A DNA stretch of 64,000 bases. Origin: Bacteroidota bacterium. Lineage in GTDB: Bacteria; Bacteroidota; Bacteroidia; Sphingobacteriales; Sphingobacteriaceae. This document shows, piece by piece, positions 26,612 through 35,657 of the stretch. Location: NCBI GenBank assembly GCA_023450085.1, contig JAEXHI010000011.1:24809-88808 (forward strand). The letters run 5' to 3'. The notes under the pieces were generated by a model, which was not told the origin of the DNA, did not search any database, and saw nothing but the letters and a program-made list of their open reading frames with translations. A program made the translations under genes and the position numbers. The first letter of the stretch is position 1; each line of letters starts with the position of its first letter.

Positions 26612-27454
26612 TTATTTATTTAAGCCATTTGTGCTTTGAGACCCAAATCCGCTGCCCAATTTGAGATAGGCTGAAGGACTTATTCCCACTATTTTACGAA
26701 AGGTGGCGCTAAAAGTAGGGATGCTATTGTATCCTACTAGTGCAACGGTTTCTTTAACTGATGTGTGGTGAGTAAGCAATAATTCTAATGCCTTTAACAT
26801 CCGTTGAATGGTATGGTATTGTATAAAGGACATGCCTACATCATTTTTAAAAAGCCTAGATAAACTACGTTCGCTAAAGCCGAATTGTTGGGCCAATTGA
26901 GGAAGCAGAATGCCATTTTGCATATTTTGCTCCATATAATGGATCACTTGGATGAGGCGAGGATGGCTAGGCATGGGTAAAATTAATGGTAACTGATATT
27001 GGCTTAACTGAGGTAATATTGCTCTTAATGAAGAAACAAATCCAAAAGCTATTTTGTTCTCTGGAATAATATCGCCATCCCATTGGTTGCTGAAAATAAG
27101 CATTTGCAATAACAGCTCATTTACAGGATAAATACCTGCTTGTGCAGAAAAAGAATCATCGCTTTGCGTAGAAGGAAAATAGAGATTGCGCATGATGACA
27201 GCTGTGGAACCTGGATGTATGCTATGTTCTAAGCCTGCGGGAATCCACATGTAGTGTCGTGCGGGAAGGAAATAAGTTACACCTTGAACTTTTACGTGAA
27301 CCATTCCACCTTCAGTGTAAAGCAGTTGGTCTTTGAGGTGTTGATGAGCCTTGATGCCATCCTCGCCCATATAATCGTGCATGCAATAAATGCTTTCGGG
27401 CAGTTTATCAACTTCAGTGAGGTAATAATCTTTAGCAATTTTTCCCATATGCAT
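26612..27454 (-). CDS. AraC-family regulator with cupin sensor domain
   Basis: 280 residues from the ATG at 27454 (a TTG one codon upstream is ignored; an ATG at 27448 is also possible). Residues 30-110 form a cupin-like sensor: HQHLKDQLLYTEGGMVHV, then FLPARHYMWIPAGLEHSI. The C-terminal ~100 residues carry the two AraC helix-turn-helix motifs: LPQLAQQFGFSERSLSRLFK and KETVALVGYNSIPTFSATFRK. Such proteins sense small molecules through the cupin and activate nearby genes. Candidate target is the CoA-transferase 68 bases downstream. The ligand is unknown. Confidence 0.88.
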   Translation of the reverse strand: MHMGKIAKDYYLTEVDKLPESIYCMHDYMGEDGIKAHQHLKDQLLYTEGGMVHVKVQGVTYFLPARHYMWIPAGLEHSIHPGSTAVIMRNLYFPSTQSDDSFSAQAGIYPVNELLLQMLIFSNQWDGDIIPENKIAFGFVSSLRAILPQLSQYQLPLILPMPSHPRLIQVIHYMEQNMQNGILLPQLAQQFGFSERSLSRLFKNDVGMSFIQYHTIQRMLKALELLLTHHTSVKETVALVGYNSIPTFSATFRKIVGISPSAYLKLGSGFGSQSTNGLNK

Positions 27455-27516
27455 CAAAAATAAAGGTAGCGTAAATGATTGGTGACGAATGCCGTCAACC
27501 TAAAAAATGACTTTTG

Positions 27517-27816
27517 TCAATTTGTAGCTAAGGCTTGGTAAATTTCTGCATAAAGCAGCCCGCTACCACCGCCGTAATGTTTTACTACCACACTGTTTGC
27601 TTTTAGCTTGTCCAGGTGCAGTTTTAAAACATCTTCCTGAGCCTGTGTAATGCCAGAGCCAATTAATATCACCTCAAAGGTTTTGGCGTAGCAATTTTCC
27701 ATAGCTTCGTTTAGTGATAAAGCCACAGATGCACGCCAATCTTCCATTTTGTCGATCAGGCGTGCTATGGTAGCTGCAATGGGTTCGTTAGCACAAACAA
27801 TTAAAATATTGATCAT
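27517..27816 (-). CDS. Small receiver-like protein lacking the phospho-acceptor
   Basis: 99 residues from the ATG at 27816. The longest frame starts nine codons upstream at 27843 within a palindromic repeat and is rejected. The pattern of alternating strands and helices (INILIVCANEP, FEVILIGSGI, NSVVVKHYGGGSGLLYAEI) resembles a CheY-type receiver, but the acidic pair near the N terminus is CANE, the acceptor position reads GSG and the Lys loop is only partly kept. It would therefore be a pseudo-receiver or an unrelated Rossmann-like protein. A half-copy of the family D repeat (27721-27735) lies inside the coding sequence. It follows the pirin gene in the same direction. Confidence 0.6.
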   Translation of the reverse strand: MINILIVCANEPIAATIARLIDKMEDWRASVALSLNEAMENCYAKTFEVILIGSGITQAQEDVLKLHLDKLKANSVVVKHYGGGSGLLYAEIYQALATN

Positions 27817-27829
27817 CGCTTTATGATAA

Positions 27830-27871
27830 AGCCACAGATGCACAGATTTTTTTATCTGTGCATCTGTGGCT
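27830..27871. repeat. Family D palindrome, perfect 18-bp stem
   Basis: Arms 27830-27847 and 27854-27871 are exact inverted copies around six Ts (core AGCCACAGATGCACAGAT). It lies between the pirin stop and the small receiver-like gene and may end or attenuate transcription between them. Confidence 0.85.
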
Positions 27872-27885
27872 AGTTTAAAATTTAG

Positions 27886-28599
27886 TTAGAATTTCATCGG
27901 TACTTCCATGATTAAAAACTCGGCATCAGTAGAAGCGCTGATTTCAAATTGATCAGTTTCTGAAATTCCGAAACCATCTCTGGTATTCAATTCCTGTCCC
28001 TCAATTTTAAGCGAACCGCTCAATACAAAGATATAAGCGCCGTTACCTTCTTTGTGTAATTGATAGGTTTTTGAAGTGTTTGCGTCAAATCTACCCATGT
28101 TAAACCAAGCATCTTGGTAAATCCATACTCCAGCATCATCAGCATTTGGCGATAAAACCTGTACAAATTCGTTCCTGGTTTCCCTATCAATGGTGATTTG
28201 ATCATAACGAGGTTCTACGTTCCTTTTGTTAGGGAATACCCAGATCTGTAAAAACTTAGCAGGGCTTTTGGCATCAGGGTTATATTCAGAATGGTATACG
28301 CCTGTTCCTGCACTCATTACTTGTATTTCTCCGGCTTTAATGGTAGCGGTATTGCCCAAGCTGTCTTTATGTTGTAGTTCTCCTTCTAACGGAATAGAAA
28401 TAATTTCCATGTTGTCATGAGGGTGTTCCCCAAATCCCATTCCACCAGTTACAAAGTCATCATTCAATACCCTTAATGCTCCAAAATGGATGCGGTCTGG
28501 GTTGTAGTATCCAGCAAAGCTGAATGAGTGGAAGCTTTTTAACCAGCCATGATCTGCTGCTCCGCGAGTGTTGGCTGTGTGTAATACGGTCTGTGCCAT
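27886..28599 (-). CDS. Pirin-family protein (bicupin)
   Basis: 237 residues from the ATG at 28599; an upstream in-frame Met would lie before the promoter. The N-terminal cupin holds the pirin signature: HSFSFAGYYNPDRIHFGALRVLNDD, then GEHPHDNMEIISIPLEGEL and GTGVYHSEYN, supplying the His/Glu metal ligands. The C-terminal cupin (about 140-237) is less conserved. Related bacterial pirins act as metal-dependent quercetin dioxygenases or bind partner proteins; the role here is not known. The start has both a -7 box (TAAATTTG) and a Shine-Dalgarno AAAGGAG, the latter uncommon in this window. Divergent from the TPR/HTH gene. Confidence 0.9.
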   Translation of the reverse strand: MAQTVLHTANTRGAADHGWLKSFHSFSFAGYYNPDRIHFGALRVLNDDFVTGGMGFGEHPHDNMEIISIPLEGELQHKDSLGNTATIKAGEIQVMSAGTGVYHSEYNPDAKSPAKFLQIWVFPNKRNVEPRYDQITIDRETRNEFVQVLSPNADDAGVWIYQDAWFNMGRFDANTSKTYQLHKEGNGAYIFVLSGSLKIEGQELNTRDGFGISETDQFEISASTDAEFLIMEVPMKF

Positions 28600-28622
28600 T
28601 GTTTTTTTCTCCTTTGTTGATA

Positions 28623-28630
28623 CAAATTTA
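28623..28630 (-). promoter_or_regulatory. -7 box (TAAATTTG) and Shine-Dalgarno of the pirin gene
   Basis: TAAATTTG on the minus strand, full TAnnTTTG match, 23 bases before the ATG; AAAGGAG (28609-28615, minus) lies 9 bases before it. Confidence 0.55.
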
Positions 28631-28713
28631 CAGCACATTTTTTTGCCATTTCTTGATATAGGATAAGAAAGTAGTGTGCTGTTAATGAAGTATTTTCTAT
28701 TTTAGGTGTACTA

Positions 28714-30447
28714 ATGCAATTGTCGATGTTTAAGAAACTACCTATTCTCCTTCATTTACATTTGTTGCTGGCTTTAGGTATTGGTTTGCCCTGTGCCGCT
28801 CAATATCAGCAACTACTCCATCAGCCTTATAAAAATAAGGTATACATTATTGATACCCTTTATGGAAAATTGGTAGGTAATAAAGATACCAGTCAAACTT
28901 TTGCCGTTTTGCGGGATATGGAAGCATATGGGCTTAAGCATAATGATCGGGAAATGGTGTTAGAGGTAGAACTATTTAAGGCCTATTATTATTCTTATTG
29001 GACTTTTAATAACCCTCACAACTTGGTGTTGAAAAAATTGAAAGCCATTGCAGAGAAGGGAAGGAAAGAGAAATACTTACATATAGAAGCAAGGGCGCTT
29101 AGGGTAATTGGTGAGTTTTATTGGCGCCGTGTGGGCAATTATGAGTTGGCTACGGAATATTACCTGCGTTTAGATCGGTTACTGAATAAAACCAACGCTA
29201 CTGATTTTCCAAATATAGCCGAGTATTATTATTTGATAGGAGAACTCTATTATTTTTTTAAGGATTATGATACCGCAAAGGCTTACATGCGAAAAGCTTT
29301 GTCTGTTGCGGCAACTGATTTTAATTGGAAAGCGATATGGTCGGCGAATAATACCATGGGTTTATGTTATCGACAATTAGGAAAGTTGGATAGTGCCGAT
29401 GTCTTTTTTAAAAAGGCAATGCAATCAAAGTTTTTAGGGAAAAATGATATCCAGTACACTATTTCACAGGGAAACATTGGTTATAATCATTATTTAAGGG
29501 GAGAATATGCCTTGGCTATTCCGCTGATGGAACGCGATGCTAAAAAAGCAGTAATTGAGCTCGATTGGCGTTTGGCGGCAGGAGCGGCGGTTCCGTTGGC
29601 AGATATCTTTATCAAACAGAAAAAATATGATTTAGCTTGGGAGTGGATTGAAAAAGCTGAATATAATTTAAAGAAATCTTTTGACCGTTCCTTGGAGCTT
29701 ATGGATCGTTTTTACTCGGTTAAAAGTGCTTGGTATTTGGGCAAAGGCAATGCAGTGTTGGCAACTAAGTATCTTGATTCGGCAAGGTTGGCTAAAGACG
29801 AAGAGGATAATCGGGTGAATGCTTTACAGCTTTTACGCGTTCAACAGAAAGAGCACCGCCAGAAATTGGCTGCTGAACGTAGTGAATTTTTGGCAAAGGA
29901 AAAATCTAAAAATAAGCTGGTGTTTGCACTGATGTTTATTGCATTTTGTTTGATAGCCGTAAGTTTCCTGATTTACTTTTTACAACGTAGAAAACGACTT
30001 AGGATAGAAGCCACGAAGGATGCTAAATTGAAATTGGCCAGCTTAGAGTTGGGCCAGGCTAAGCAACAATTAGAAAAATTTCCTCAAACCATTGCTCATA
30101 ATAGTCGCATGATTGAGGATATGCAAACCGCACAAGAAAACCAGCAAAGCGAAGCTGCTGCGTTGGTGAGGAAGAAAGCCATTATTACTGATGAAAGCTG
30201 GGAAAATTTTCAACATGCATTTGAGAAGGTGCATCCAGGATACATTAGAAGGTTAAAAGAAAAGGTCTCGGGAGTTACCTTGGCCGAAACTAAAATGGTG
30301 GTGCTAAGTAAATTGAGGTTGTCGAAACAAGAAATGGCGCATGCTTTGGGTATTTCGCCTCAATCGTTGCGGGTTACTTGGCATCGCTTACGCAAAAAAA
30401 CAGGGGATGATGAAATTCTACTAGAAGATTTTGTGGATTTGATTTAA
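28714..30447 (+). CDS. TPR protein with one membrane helix and C-terminal HTH
   Basis: 577 residues; the start at 28714 is used, with Met5 (28726) equally possible. Signal peptide to about residue 29 (CAAQ). Residues ~60-400 are helical TPR-like repeats (AEYYYLIGELYYFFKDYDTAKAYM, NTMGLCYRQLGKLDSAD). One transmembrane helix near 410-430 (VFALMFIAFCLIAVSFLIYF) is followed by a basic/Glu coiled coil and, at the C terminus, a LuxR-like helix-turn-helix (MVVLSKLRLSKQEMAHALGISPQSLRVTWHRLRKK). The topology puts TPRs in the periplasm and the DNA-binding domain in the cytoplasm, a known Bacteroidota design for membrane-anchored regulators. Signal and targets are unknown. Divergent from pirin by 114 bases. 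Confidence 0.82.
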   Translation: MQLSMFKKLPILLHLHLLLALGIGLPCAAQYQQLLHQPYKNKVYIIDTLYGKLVGNKDTSQTFAVLRDMEAYGLKHNDREMVLEVELFKAYYYSYWTFNNPHNLVLKKLKAIAEKGRKEKYLHIEARALRVIGEFYWRRVGNYELATEYYLRLDRLLNKTNATDFPNIAEYYYLIGELYYFFKDYDTAKAYMRKALSVAATDFNWKAIWSANNTMGLCYRQLGKLDSADVFFKKAMQSKFLGKNDIQYTISQGNIGYNHYLRGEYALAIPLMERDAKKAVIELDWRLAAGAAVPLADIFIKQKKYDLAWEWIEKAEYNLKKSFDRSLELMDRFYSVKSAWYLGKGNAVLATKYLDSARLAKDEEDNRVNALQLLRVQQKEHRQKLAAERSEFLAKEKSKNKLVFALMFIAFCLIAVSFLIYFLQRRKRLRIEATKDAKLKLASLELGQAKQQLEKFPQTIAHNSRMIEDMQTAQENQQSEAAALVRKKAIITDESWENFQHAFEKVHPGYIRRLKEKVSGVTLAETKMVVLSKLRLSKQEMAHALGISPQSLRVTWHRLRKKTGDDEILLEDFVDLI

Positions 30448-30465
30448 TAAAGCATTTCCTTCAAA

Positions 30466-30494
30466 GCTTACGAAGTTTTCGAAACTTCGTAAGC
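30466..30494. terminator. Terminator hairpin between convergent genes
   Basis: GCTTACGAAGTTT (30466-30478) and AAACTTCGTAAGC (30482-30494), perfect 13-bp stem, three-base loop, in the gap between the TPR gene and the beta-helix gene. Confidence 0.75.
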
Positions 30495-30513
30495 CTGTTT
30501 TATAAAGTACAAT

Positions 30514-33500
30514 TTAATTCTTAATAATCTTCACCGTCGCTTCTTTACCATCACCCTGTAATTTTAAAAGGTAAATGCCTGTCGGAATATTATCCATAGC
30601 TATTGCTTTTTCTGTCTCAGTTTTGTTTACAAACAAGTGCTGTAAAATTTTACCAGAAATTTCTGTTAAGCTAATGCTTTGATAGGTGTTGGCCGCAAAT
30701 TGTACTTTGGCGTGTGTAGTTACTGGATTTGGGTATAGCAGTACCTGATCTTGATCTAAACTAAAATTTAATTCTTTAATGCCCAACTCTTCTGTTTTTC
30801 CATCGTTATCTTTTTGGACCAATTTGTAATAGTTGATGCCGTTTAATGGTTTACGATCGTAGATGGTGTAGCTGTTTTTTAGGTTGGTGGTACCTTTCCC
30901 CGCTACCCTTGCAATGCTTATAAAGTTTCGGTCGTTTGTTGCCCTAAAGATTTCAAATCCTGCGTTATCTTTTTCGGAAGCAGTTTCCCATGTGAGTACT
31001 GCTGTGTTGTTTTCTTTCTTGATTTGGAATGATAGTAGTGTTACGGGTAGGGTAGCGGGGGCCTCAAAGGCACCAAGGTCTATGTTGCTTCCGGTTAATC
31101 TAGGATTTCCAGCCAAGTCCTTGTCTTGAGATAAACTGTTGTTGGTGCTATTGCCATCGGCATTTTCATACAGCGCATTATCGCCAACCCCAATGGCCAA
31201 ACTGCCAGGTTTCAGATTAAGTTCATCATCGTTGGTGCCGGCAATATTGTCTGCACCGTTTCCAAACAGCGCGTCTTTGTTCAATAGGGCTGTGCTGGCC
31301 ATATCTAAGTTTATGTCAAATCCGTTGCCCGGATATTGTAGCATCGTATTTTTCAGTATGAAGCTACTGTTGTTCTCTTCGAGATTGTTGTTGCCGGTAA
31401 AGCCTGTATCTTTCCAAACAATACAATTGTTGAGCGCAATGTCCGCGGTTTCCCAAGCGTATATGGCCTGTCCACCTGTTGCCTGATTGGCTTTAAATGT
31501 ACAATTGGTAAACAGCGGTGCGCTAAGGTTGCCTAAAGCATATAACGCACCACCCTTTTGTGCACGATTGCCTGTGAATGCCACGTTGACAAATTTGGGA
31601 GATGAATAGCTGATGAATGCGGCGCCTCCAGATCCAGCCGTTTCATTTTGGACAAAGCTTACCCGGTTAAAAACGATTGTTGCATTACCAGTTATTTGAA
31701 CACCTCCGCCGTTACCACTCGCATAGTTGGCCAGTAACGAAACGTCTTCCAATATTGGCGAAGCGTTACTGCTGATGTTTATTCCGCCACCATAAAGCGC
31801 ATTGTTACCTTCCAATACAACTTTTGTGAGGGATGGGGCACCAAAAGAGGTGCCGATGCCGCCACCAACGTTTTTGCCAACGTAAACCTGGTTAAGTGCA
31901 GGCGAGGCATCATAGAGATAGACGCCCCCACCACTTATGCTGGCGCTGTTGCCGTAAATCTTTAAATTGTTAAGACTGGGCGAGGCACCGTGTATTGCCA
32001 TACCGCCACCGGCCGTTCTGTATATGGTTTGTCCGCTTACCGTAAAGGTTGCATTAGTATTTGCGTTTCCTCCGGTAATGGTAAAGCCATCAAGAACTGC
32101 ACCGGTCGAATTATCGGCAGATATGACCACGTGGTATGCGTTCTCACTATTGTTTGTAATGCTTAAACTTTGCCCTTTGCCGGTTATGATGTCATCGTTG
32201 TTAAAATCGCCGCTAAGGGTAGTGCTGTTGGCTGTAATACTTAAATCACGTTGCGCCAAAGTGGTTTCGGTACCGGCAAAGCCACCGTACACTTTTACTC
32301 CAACAACCAAAAAAAAGCTATTGTCGCGGCCTTGGTTGGTGCCAAACTTGGTATCCTCTGCACTGTACATGGGCTTATAGGTGCCTTTGGCTACCCAAAT
32401 TTCTTTTATTGCGGTATTGGTTTTGGCCGCTTTTAACGCATCGGCAAGTTCTGATACTGCATTTTCCCAACTGCTGCCATTACCCGAGCCCCCCTTTTTA
32501 ACATAAGCAATGCCGTTTGATGGTATTACCGTATATTCAAAAGCGCCCAAATCAATGTGGTTTCCGATACGTCTTATGGAGCCCCGCAGGTCATTATCTG
32601 TAGTTAAGCTGTTATTACTGGCATTTCCATCGGCTTGTTCGTAAATTTCATCGTTGCCGGCATCTACTGCTATGCTTCTGCTTCGCAAGCTCCAGTCGCT
32701 ACCTGTGGCATTTATAAAAAGTTGCTCTTGGCTAACTTGCGAGGCATCAATGTTGCCATCGTTGGTTTGCGAACGGCCTTCAATCAAACTGTTTTTTACG
32801 CTTAGCCTATTGGGTTGTTCATGTATAATGTCGCCATTTTTCCAAAGAATACAATTTGAGATGGGTATATCGATAGATCCACTAACTTTTGTGTCATCGT
32901 TTCCATAAAGGGTGCAATTAAGAAGATGAGCCTTCCCTGTATTGTTATTGCCCGATACGATGTAAAGCGCTATTTTGTTGTTAGACTTGTTGTTGGCTAT
33001 TAAGCAATTGGTTATTGATATCGATGTAGATGCCAGGTTTTGTTCGAGTGTTAGTGCTGCGCCGGCGTATTGGCTTTTGTTGTTGGTAATGGCACAAGAA
33101 ACAAAGTTGGTAAACCCCAACGATTTGATGCCACCTCCGGCGCTGGCGGCGTAATTTTCGGTAAAAGTACTGCGACTAATCGTTTCTGGACCCTTGTAGT
33201 TTACAATTGGCTGGCCACCAGATGGGTATGATACGCTTATCCATCCAATATGTGTGCCACCGCCGTAGTTGGCATAGTTTTTAGAAAAGGTGCACAAATC
33301 TACGGTGGCTTTACCCTCAAAGTAGGCACCACCACCTCTTGATGCCTTGTTTCTGATAAATGTGCACGATAGAATTTTGGCCTCGCCGCCATTTACGTAC
33401 AATCCGCCACCAGAGTCGCCATAATTTTCGGTAAAAGTGCAGAAGCGTACCGTGGGCGATGAATCTACGATACTCATGCCACCACCAGTATCATAAGAAA

Positions 33501-34083
33501 CGCTGGCGCCATTAATAGTAGAGGTGCCTCTATTGGATTCCCATACTGCATTTCCTCTTTTTATAACAAATCCGTTCAGTTCGGCGTCGCCAACATCTCC
33601 TGCAGAAACAACAACATGTTCGGTGTTATCATAATAGTTGCCCGAAATGTAAAGGCTCTGCCCCTCGCCGTTAACAACGTCGTTGTCGTTTATGTCTCCA
33701 TTTAAAATAGTTTGGTTGGCCACAACCGAAAGATTTCGCTGGCTTACAGCATTTTCGTTTCCGGCAAAACCACCGTATAATTTAACGTCTTTAACAAGCA
33801 AAAAAACAAGGGACTGTGAAGCATACGGCCCAGCTGGCGCCAGATTATGATTGTAAAGTGGTTTATAGGTGCCGGCAGCTACCCATATTTGCTGTATGGC
33901 GGTATTGCTTTTGGCCGCTTTAAGTGCATCGGCCAATTCGCCAATGGCATTGTTCCATGCGCTGCCATTCCCAGTGCTTCCTTTTTTTACATAAAGAATA
34001 CCATTGGCATCTGGTGTTTGGGCAAAGCTAAAGGAGGCTAAAAAAATAAAGGAGAGAAAAAATGTAGTTGTTTTAATTTTCAT
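30514..34083 (-). CDS. Large beta-helix protein with two duplicated modules and T9SS sorting domain
   Basis: 1189 residues from the ATG at 34083, which begins a clean signal peptide (MKIKTTTFFLSFIFLASFSFAQ); the ATG at 34104 adds seven residues. Two homologous modules follow. Each starts YVKKG(S/G)(T/S)GNGS, then ELADALKAAK(S/T)NTAI, a (W)VA(A/K)GTYKP(L/M)Y motif, a YGGFAG motif, and a set of beta-helix turns; the first spans about residues 25-515 and the second about 520-1030, each ending with a SLTxDxDLxGxxR/LGAFE signature. A short linker and a type A T9SS sorting domain (YPNPVTTHAKVQ to TVKIIKN) close it. Like the protein at 626, it is expected on the surface. No catalytic site was recognised. 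Confidence 0.85.
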   Translation of the reverse strand: MKIKTTTFFLSFIFLASFSFAQTPDANGILYVKKGSTGNGSAWNNAIGELADALKAAKSNTAIQQIWVAAGTYKPLYNHNLAPAGPYASQSLVFLLVKDVKLYGGFAGNENAVSQRNLSVVANQTILNGDINDNDVVNGEGQSLYISGNYYDNTEHVVVSAGDVGDAELNGFVIKRGNAVWESNRGTSTINGASVSYDTGGGMSIVDSSPTVRFCTFTENYGDSGGGLYVNGGEAKILSCTFIRNKASRGGGAYFEGKATVDLCTFSKNYANYGGGTHIGWISVSYPSGGQPIVNYKGPETISRSTFTENYAASAGGGIKSLGFTNFVSCAITNNKSQYAGAALTLEQNLASTSISITNCLIANNKSNNKIALYIVSGNNNTGKAHLLNCTLYGNDDTKVSGSIDIPISNCILWKNGDIIHEQPNRLSVKNSLIEGRSQTNDGNIDASQVSQEQLFINATGSDWSLRSRSIAVDAGNDEIYEQADGNASNNSLTTDNDLRGSIRRIGNHIDLGAFEYTVIPSNGIAYVKKGGSGNGSSWENAVSELADALKAAKTNTAIKEIWVAKGTYKPMYSAEDTKFGTNQGRDNSFFLVVGVKVYGGFAGTETTLAQRDLSITANSTTLSGDFNNDDIITGKGQSLSITNNSENAYHVVISADNSTGAVLDGFTITGGNANTNATFTVSGQTIYRTAGGGMAIHGASPSLNNLKIYGNSASISGGGVYLYDASPALNQVYVGKNVGGGIGTSFGAPSLTKVVLEGNNALYGGGINISSNASPILEDVSLLANYASGNGGGVQITGNATIVFNRVSFVQNETAGSGGAAFISYSSPKFVNVAFTGNRAQKGGALYALGNLSAPLFTNCTFKANQATGGQAIYAWETADIALNNCIVWKDTGFTGNNNLEENNSSFILKNTMLQYPGNGFDINLDMASTALLNKDALFGNGADNIAGTNDDELNLKPGSLAIGVGDNALYENADGNSTNNSLSQDKDLAGNPRLTGSNIDLGAFEAPATLPVTLLSFQIKKENNTAVLTWETASEKDNAGFEIFRATNDRNFISIARVAGKGTTNLKNSYTIYDRKPLNGINYYKLVQKDNDGKTEELGIKELNFSLDQDQVLLYPNPVTTHAKVQFAANTYQSISLTEISGKILQHLFVNKTETEKAIAMDNIPTGIYLLKLQGDGKEATVKIIKN

Positions 34084-34317
34084 GATGTTGGATTGGTTTT
34101 TCATTGATGATTTAAAAATGGCACTTTAATGCACTTCCAATCAAATTTTAGGCGTTACAGAAACGTTACAGTTTTGATAATGATGAGCTGTAGGGGGTAA
34201 TTCAATTTGTCTATTGATTTCTGGGAGGTAGTAACATCAAAAAAACCTGACTTTAGTTTTACAACATGGAATTGTTAACTTGATAACTTTGCGAAACCAA
34301 ATAGATAACTTAGTAAC

Positions 34318-35460
34318 ATGATTAACAGGGCGACTTACCAAGCGGCGCAAATTGTTGCGGCTACCATAGAAACGCATTTTGCCGAACACTTGGCAGAAGC
34401 TAGCGCTAAGGGAGAGATTGATTTGGCCCCTCAGCCGCCAGCCCGAGTAATTGAAGCTATTTTAGATGCTGCTTTTTGGAGTAGCTTGCGTAAGGAAGAG
34501 GGGCATTCCCCTAAAATTTCCATCGCATTTTTGCCACCAGAGCAGGCGGTTAAGCCCTTGTTGTTTAAACAAAATTTACCTTTAAATCCAACGGTGTTAA
34601 CCAAATTGGCACCTGGCGTGGAGCGTGGAGGAATCCACATTGGTGTATGGCACGATGGTTATGATCTTTATATTTGGGGAACTACTTTAAATATTCCGAA
34701 TTATTGTTTTGTAGTTGACGTCTCGGAACCAGCCTTGTTGGTAGTGAAACACCGCAGAATGGCCGGCTATGGTAAATTTACCAATGTTGCGGTATTAAAA
34801 GGGGACCAGATTAAAATTGTGAATGAAAGTGCGCCTAAAATAGGAGAATGTCCTGGCATTTTATTGTCGTTGCTTGATCTTACTGCGGATAGTTATTGGA
34901 ACGATTCAGCCAATATTTTGATTCAGTTATCCGTTTCTATGCGGGCACATGGTAGAGGGGGGGCGGTGCTCATCGTGCCCCAAGGGAATGATGATTGGAA
35001 GCAATCTGTCATACATCCCATCAGTTACTCATTGACGCCTTCATTTAAGGGTTTATCTGATTTGGTAAAGAAGGATAGGAGTGATGCCAGTGAAATTTTT
35101 TGGCAAACCGCTTTAAAAAGGGAAATAGATCATTTGGCAGGGTTAACCGCAGTAGATGGTGCTACCATTGTGACGGATGAATATGAGTTGTTGGCTTTTG
35201 GTGCTAAAACTGGAAGAGCCAATAGTAGTGAGCATATCCACCAGATTTCTTATACTGAACCTATTAATAATGCAGAGGCGGTGGTAGTGCATCCAGCTAA
35301 AATAGGCGGGACAAGGCATTTGTCTGCAGCACAATTCGTCTTCGACCAACGTAACGCATTGGCATTAGTGGCCTCACAAGATGGCCATTTTACCGTCTTT
35401 AGTTGGTCGAAATCTTTGAATATGGTACAAGCTCAGCGGATAGATGCGCTATTGTTATAG
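34318..35460 (+). CDS. Protein with diadenylate-cyclase-like (DAC/DisA-N) C-terminal domain
   Basis: 380 residues, no signal peptide or membrane segment, so cytoplasmic. The C-terminal part resembles DAC (DisA_N) domains: HGRGGAVLIVPQG (211-223), LTAVDGATIVTD with Asp280-Gly-Ala (the DGA motif), GGTRHLSAAQF (330-340, in place of the canonical GTRHR), and a final strand LALVASQDGHFTVF. DAC enzymes condense two ATP into c-di-AMP. The DGA motif and Gly-Thr-Arg-His are kept but the second Arg of RHR is Leu, so activity is uncertain. The N-terminal ~200 residues may be a sensor domain like the DACN-type domains that computational work has placed ahead of DAC domains; this is recall, not a search. 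A clear intergenic promoter was not found. It stands alone. Confidence 0.72.
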   Translation: MINRATYQAAQIVAATIETHFAEHLAEASAKGEIDLAPQPPARVIEAILDAAFWSSLRKEEGHSPKISIAFLPPEQAVKPLLFKQNLPLNPTVLTKLAPGVERGGIHIGVWHDGYDLYIWGTTLNIPNYCFVVDVSEPALLVVKHRRMAGYGKFTNVAVLKGDQIKIVNESAPKIGECPGILLSLLDLTADSYWNDSANILIQLSVSMRAHGRGGAVLIVPQGNDDWKQSVIHPISYSLTPSFKGLSDLVKKDRSDASEIFWQTALKREIDHLAGLTAVDGATIVTDEYELLAFGAKTGRANSSEHIHQISYTEPINNAEAVVVHPAKIGGTRHLSAAQFVFDQRNALALVASQDGHFTVFSWSKSLNMVQAQRIDALLL

Positions 35461-35657
35461 GCCATTGATTGCCGACTTCGGAAAAGTCAAATGAAAATTG
35501 GGTAAAGGATCGGAAGAGGTTCGACTCTGTAGGAGTCGTATACTTAAACGATATCTTCTATTAAATATTGAAATCCTTCGGATTTGAAAAATACACAAAA
35601 CATATAAGTTCCAAGGATATTTTCTAGCTACAATCCTTAATGTAATTCAAGATACCA
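35461..35657. other. Intergenic region with short hairpins
   Basis: It contains small hairpins with tight loops, CGACTC-N5-GAGTCG near 35521 and AAATCC-TTC-GGATTT near 35570, similar in style to those at 63680-63780. No gene seen. Confidence 0.4.
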
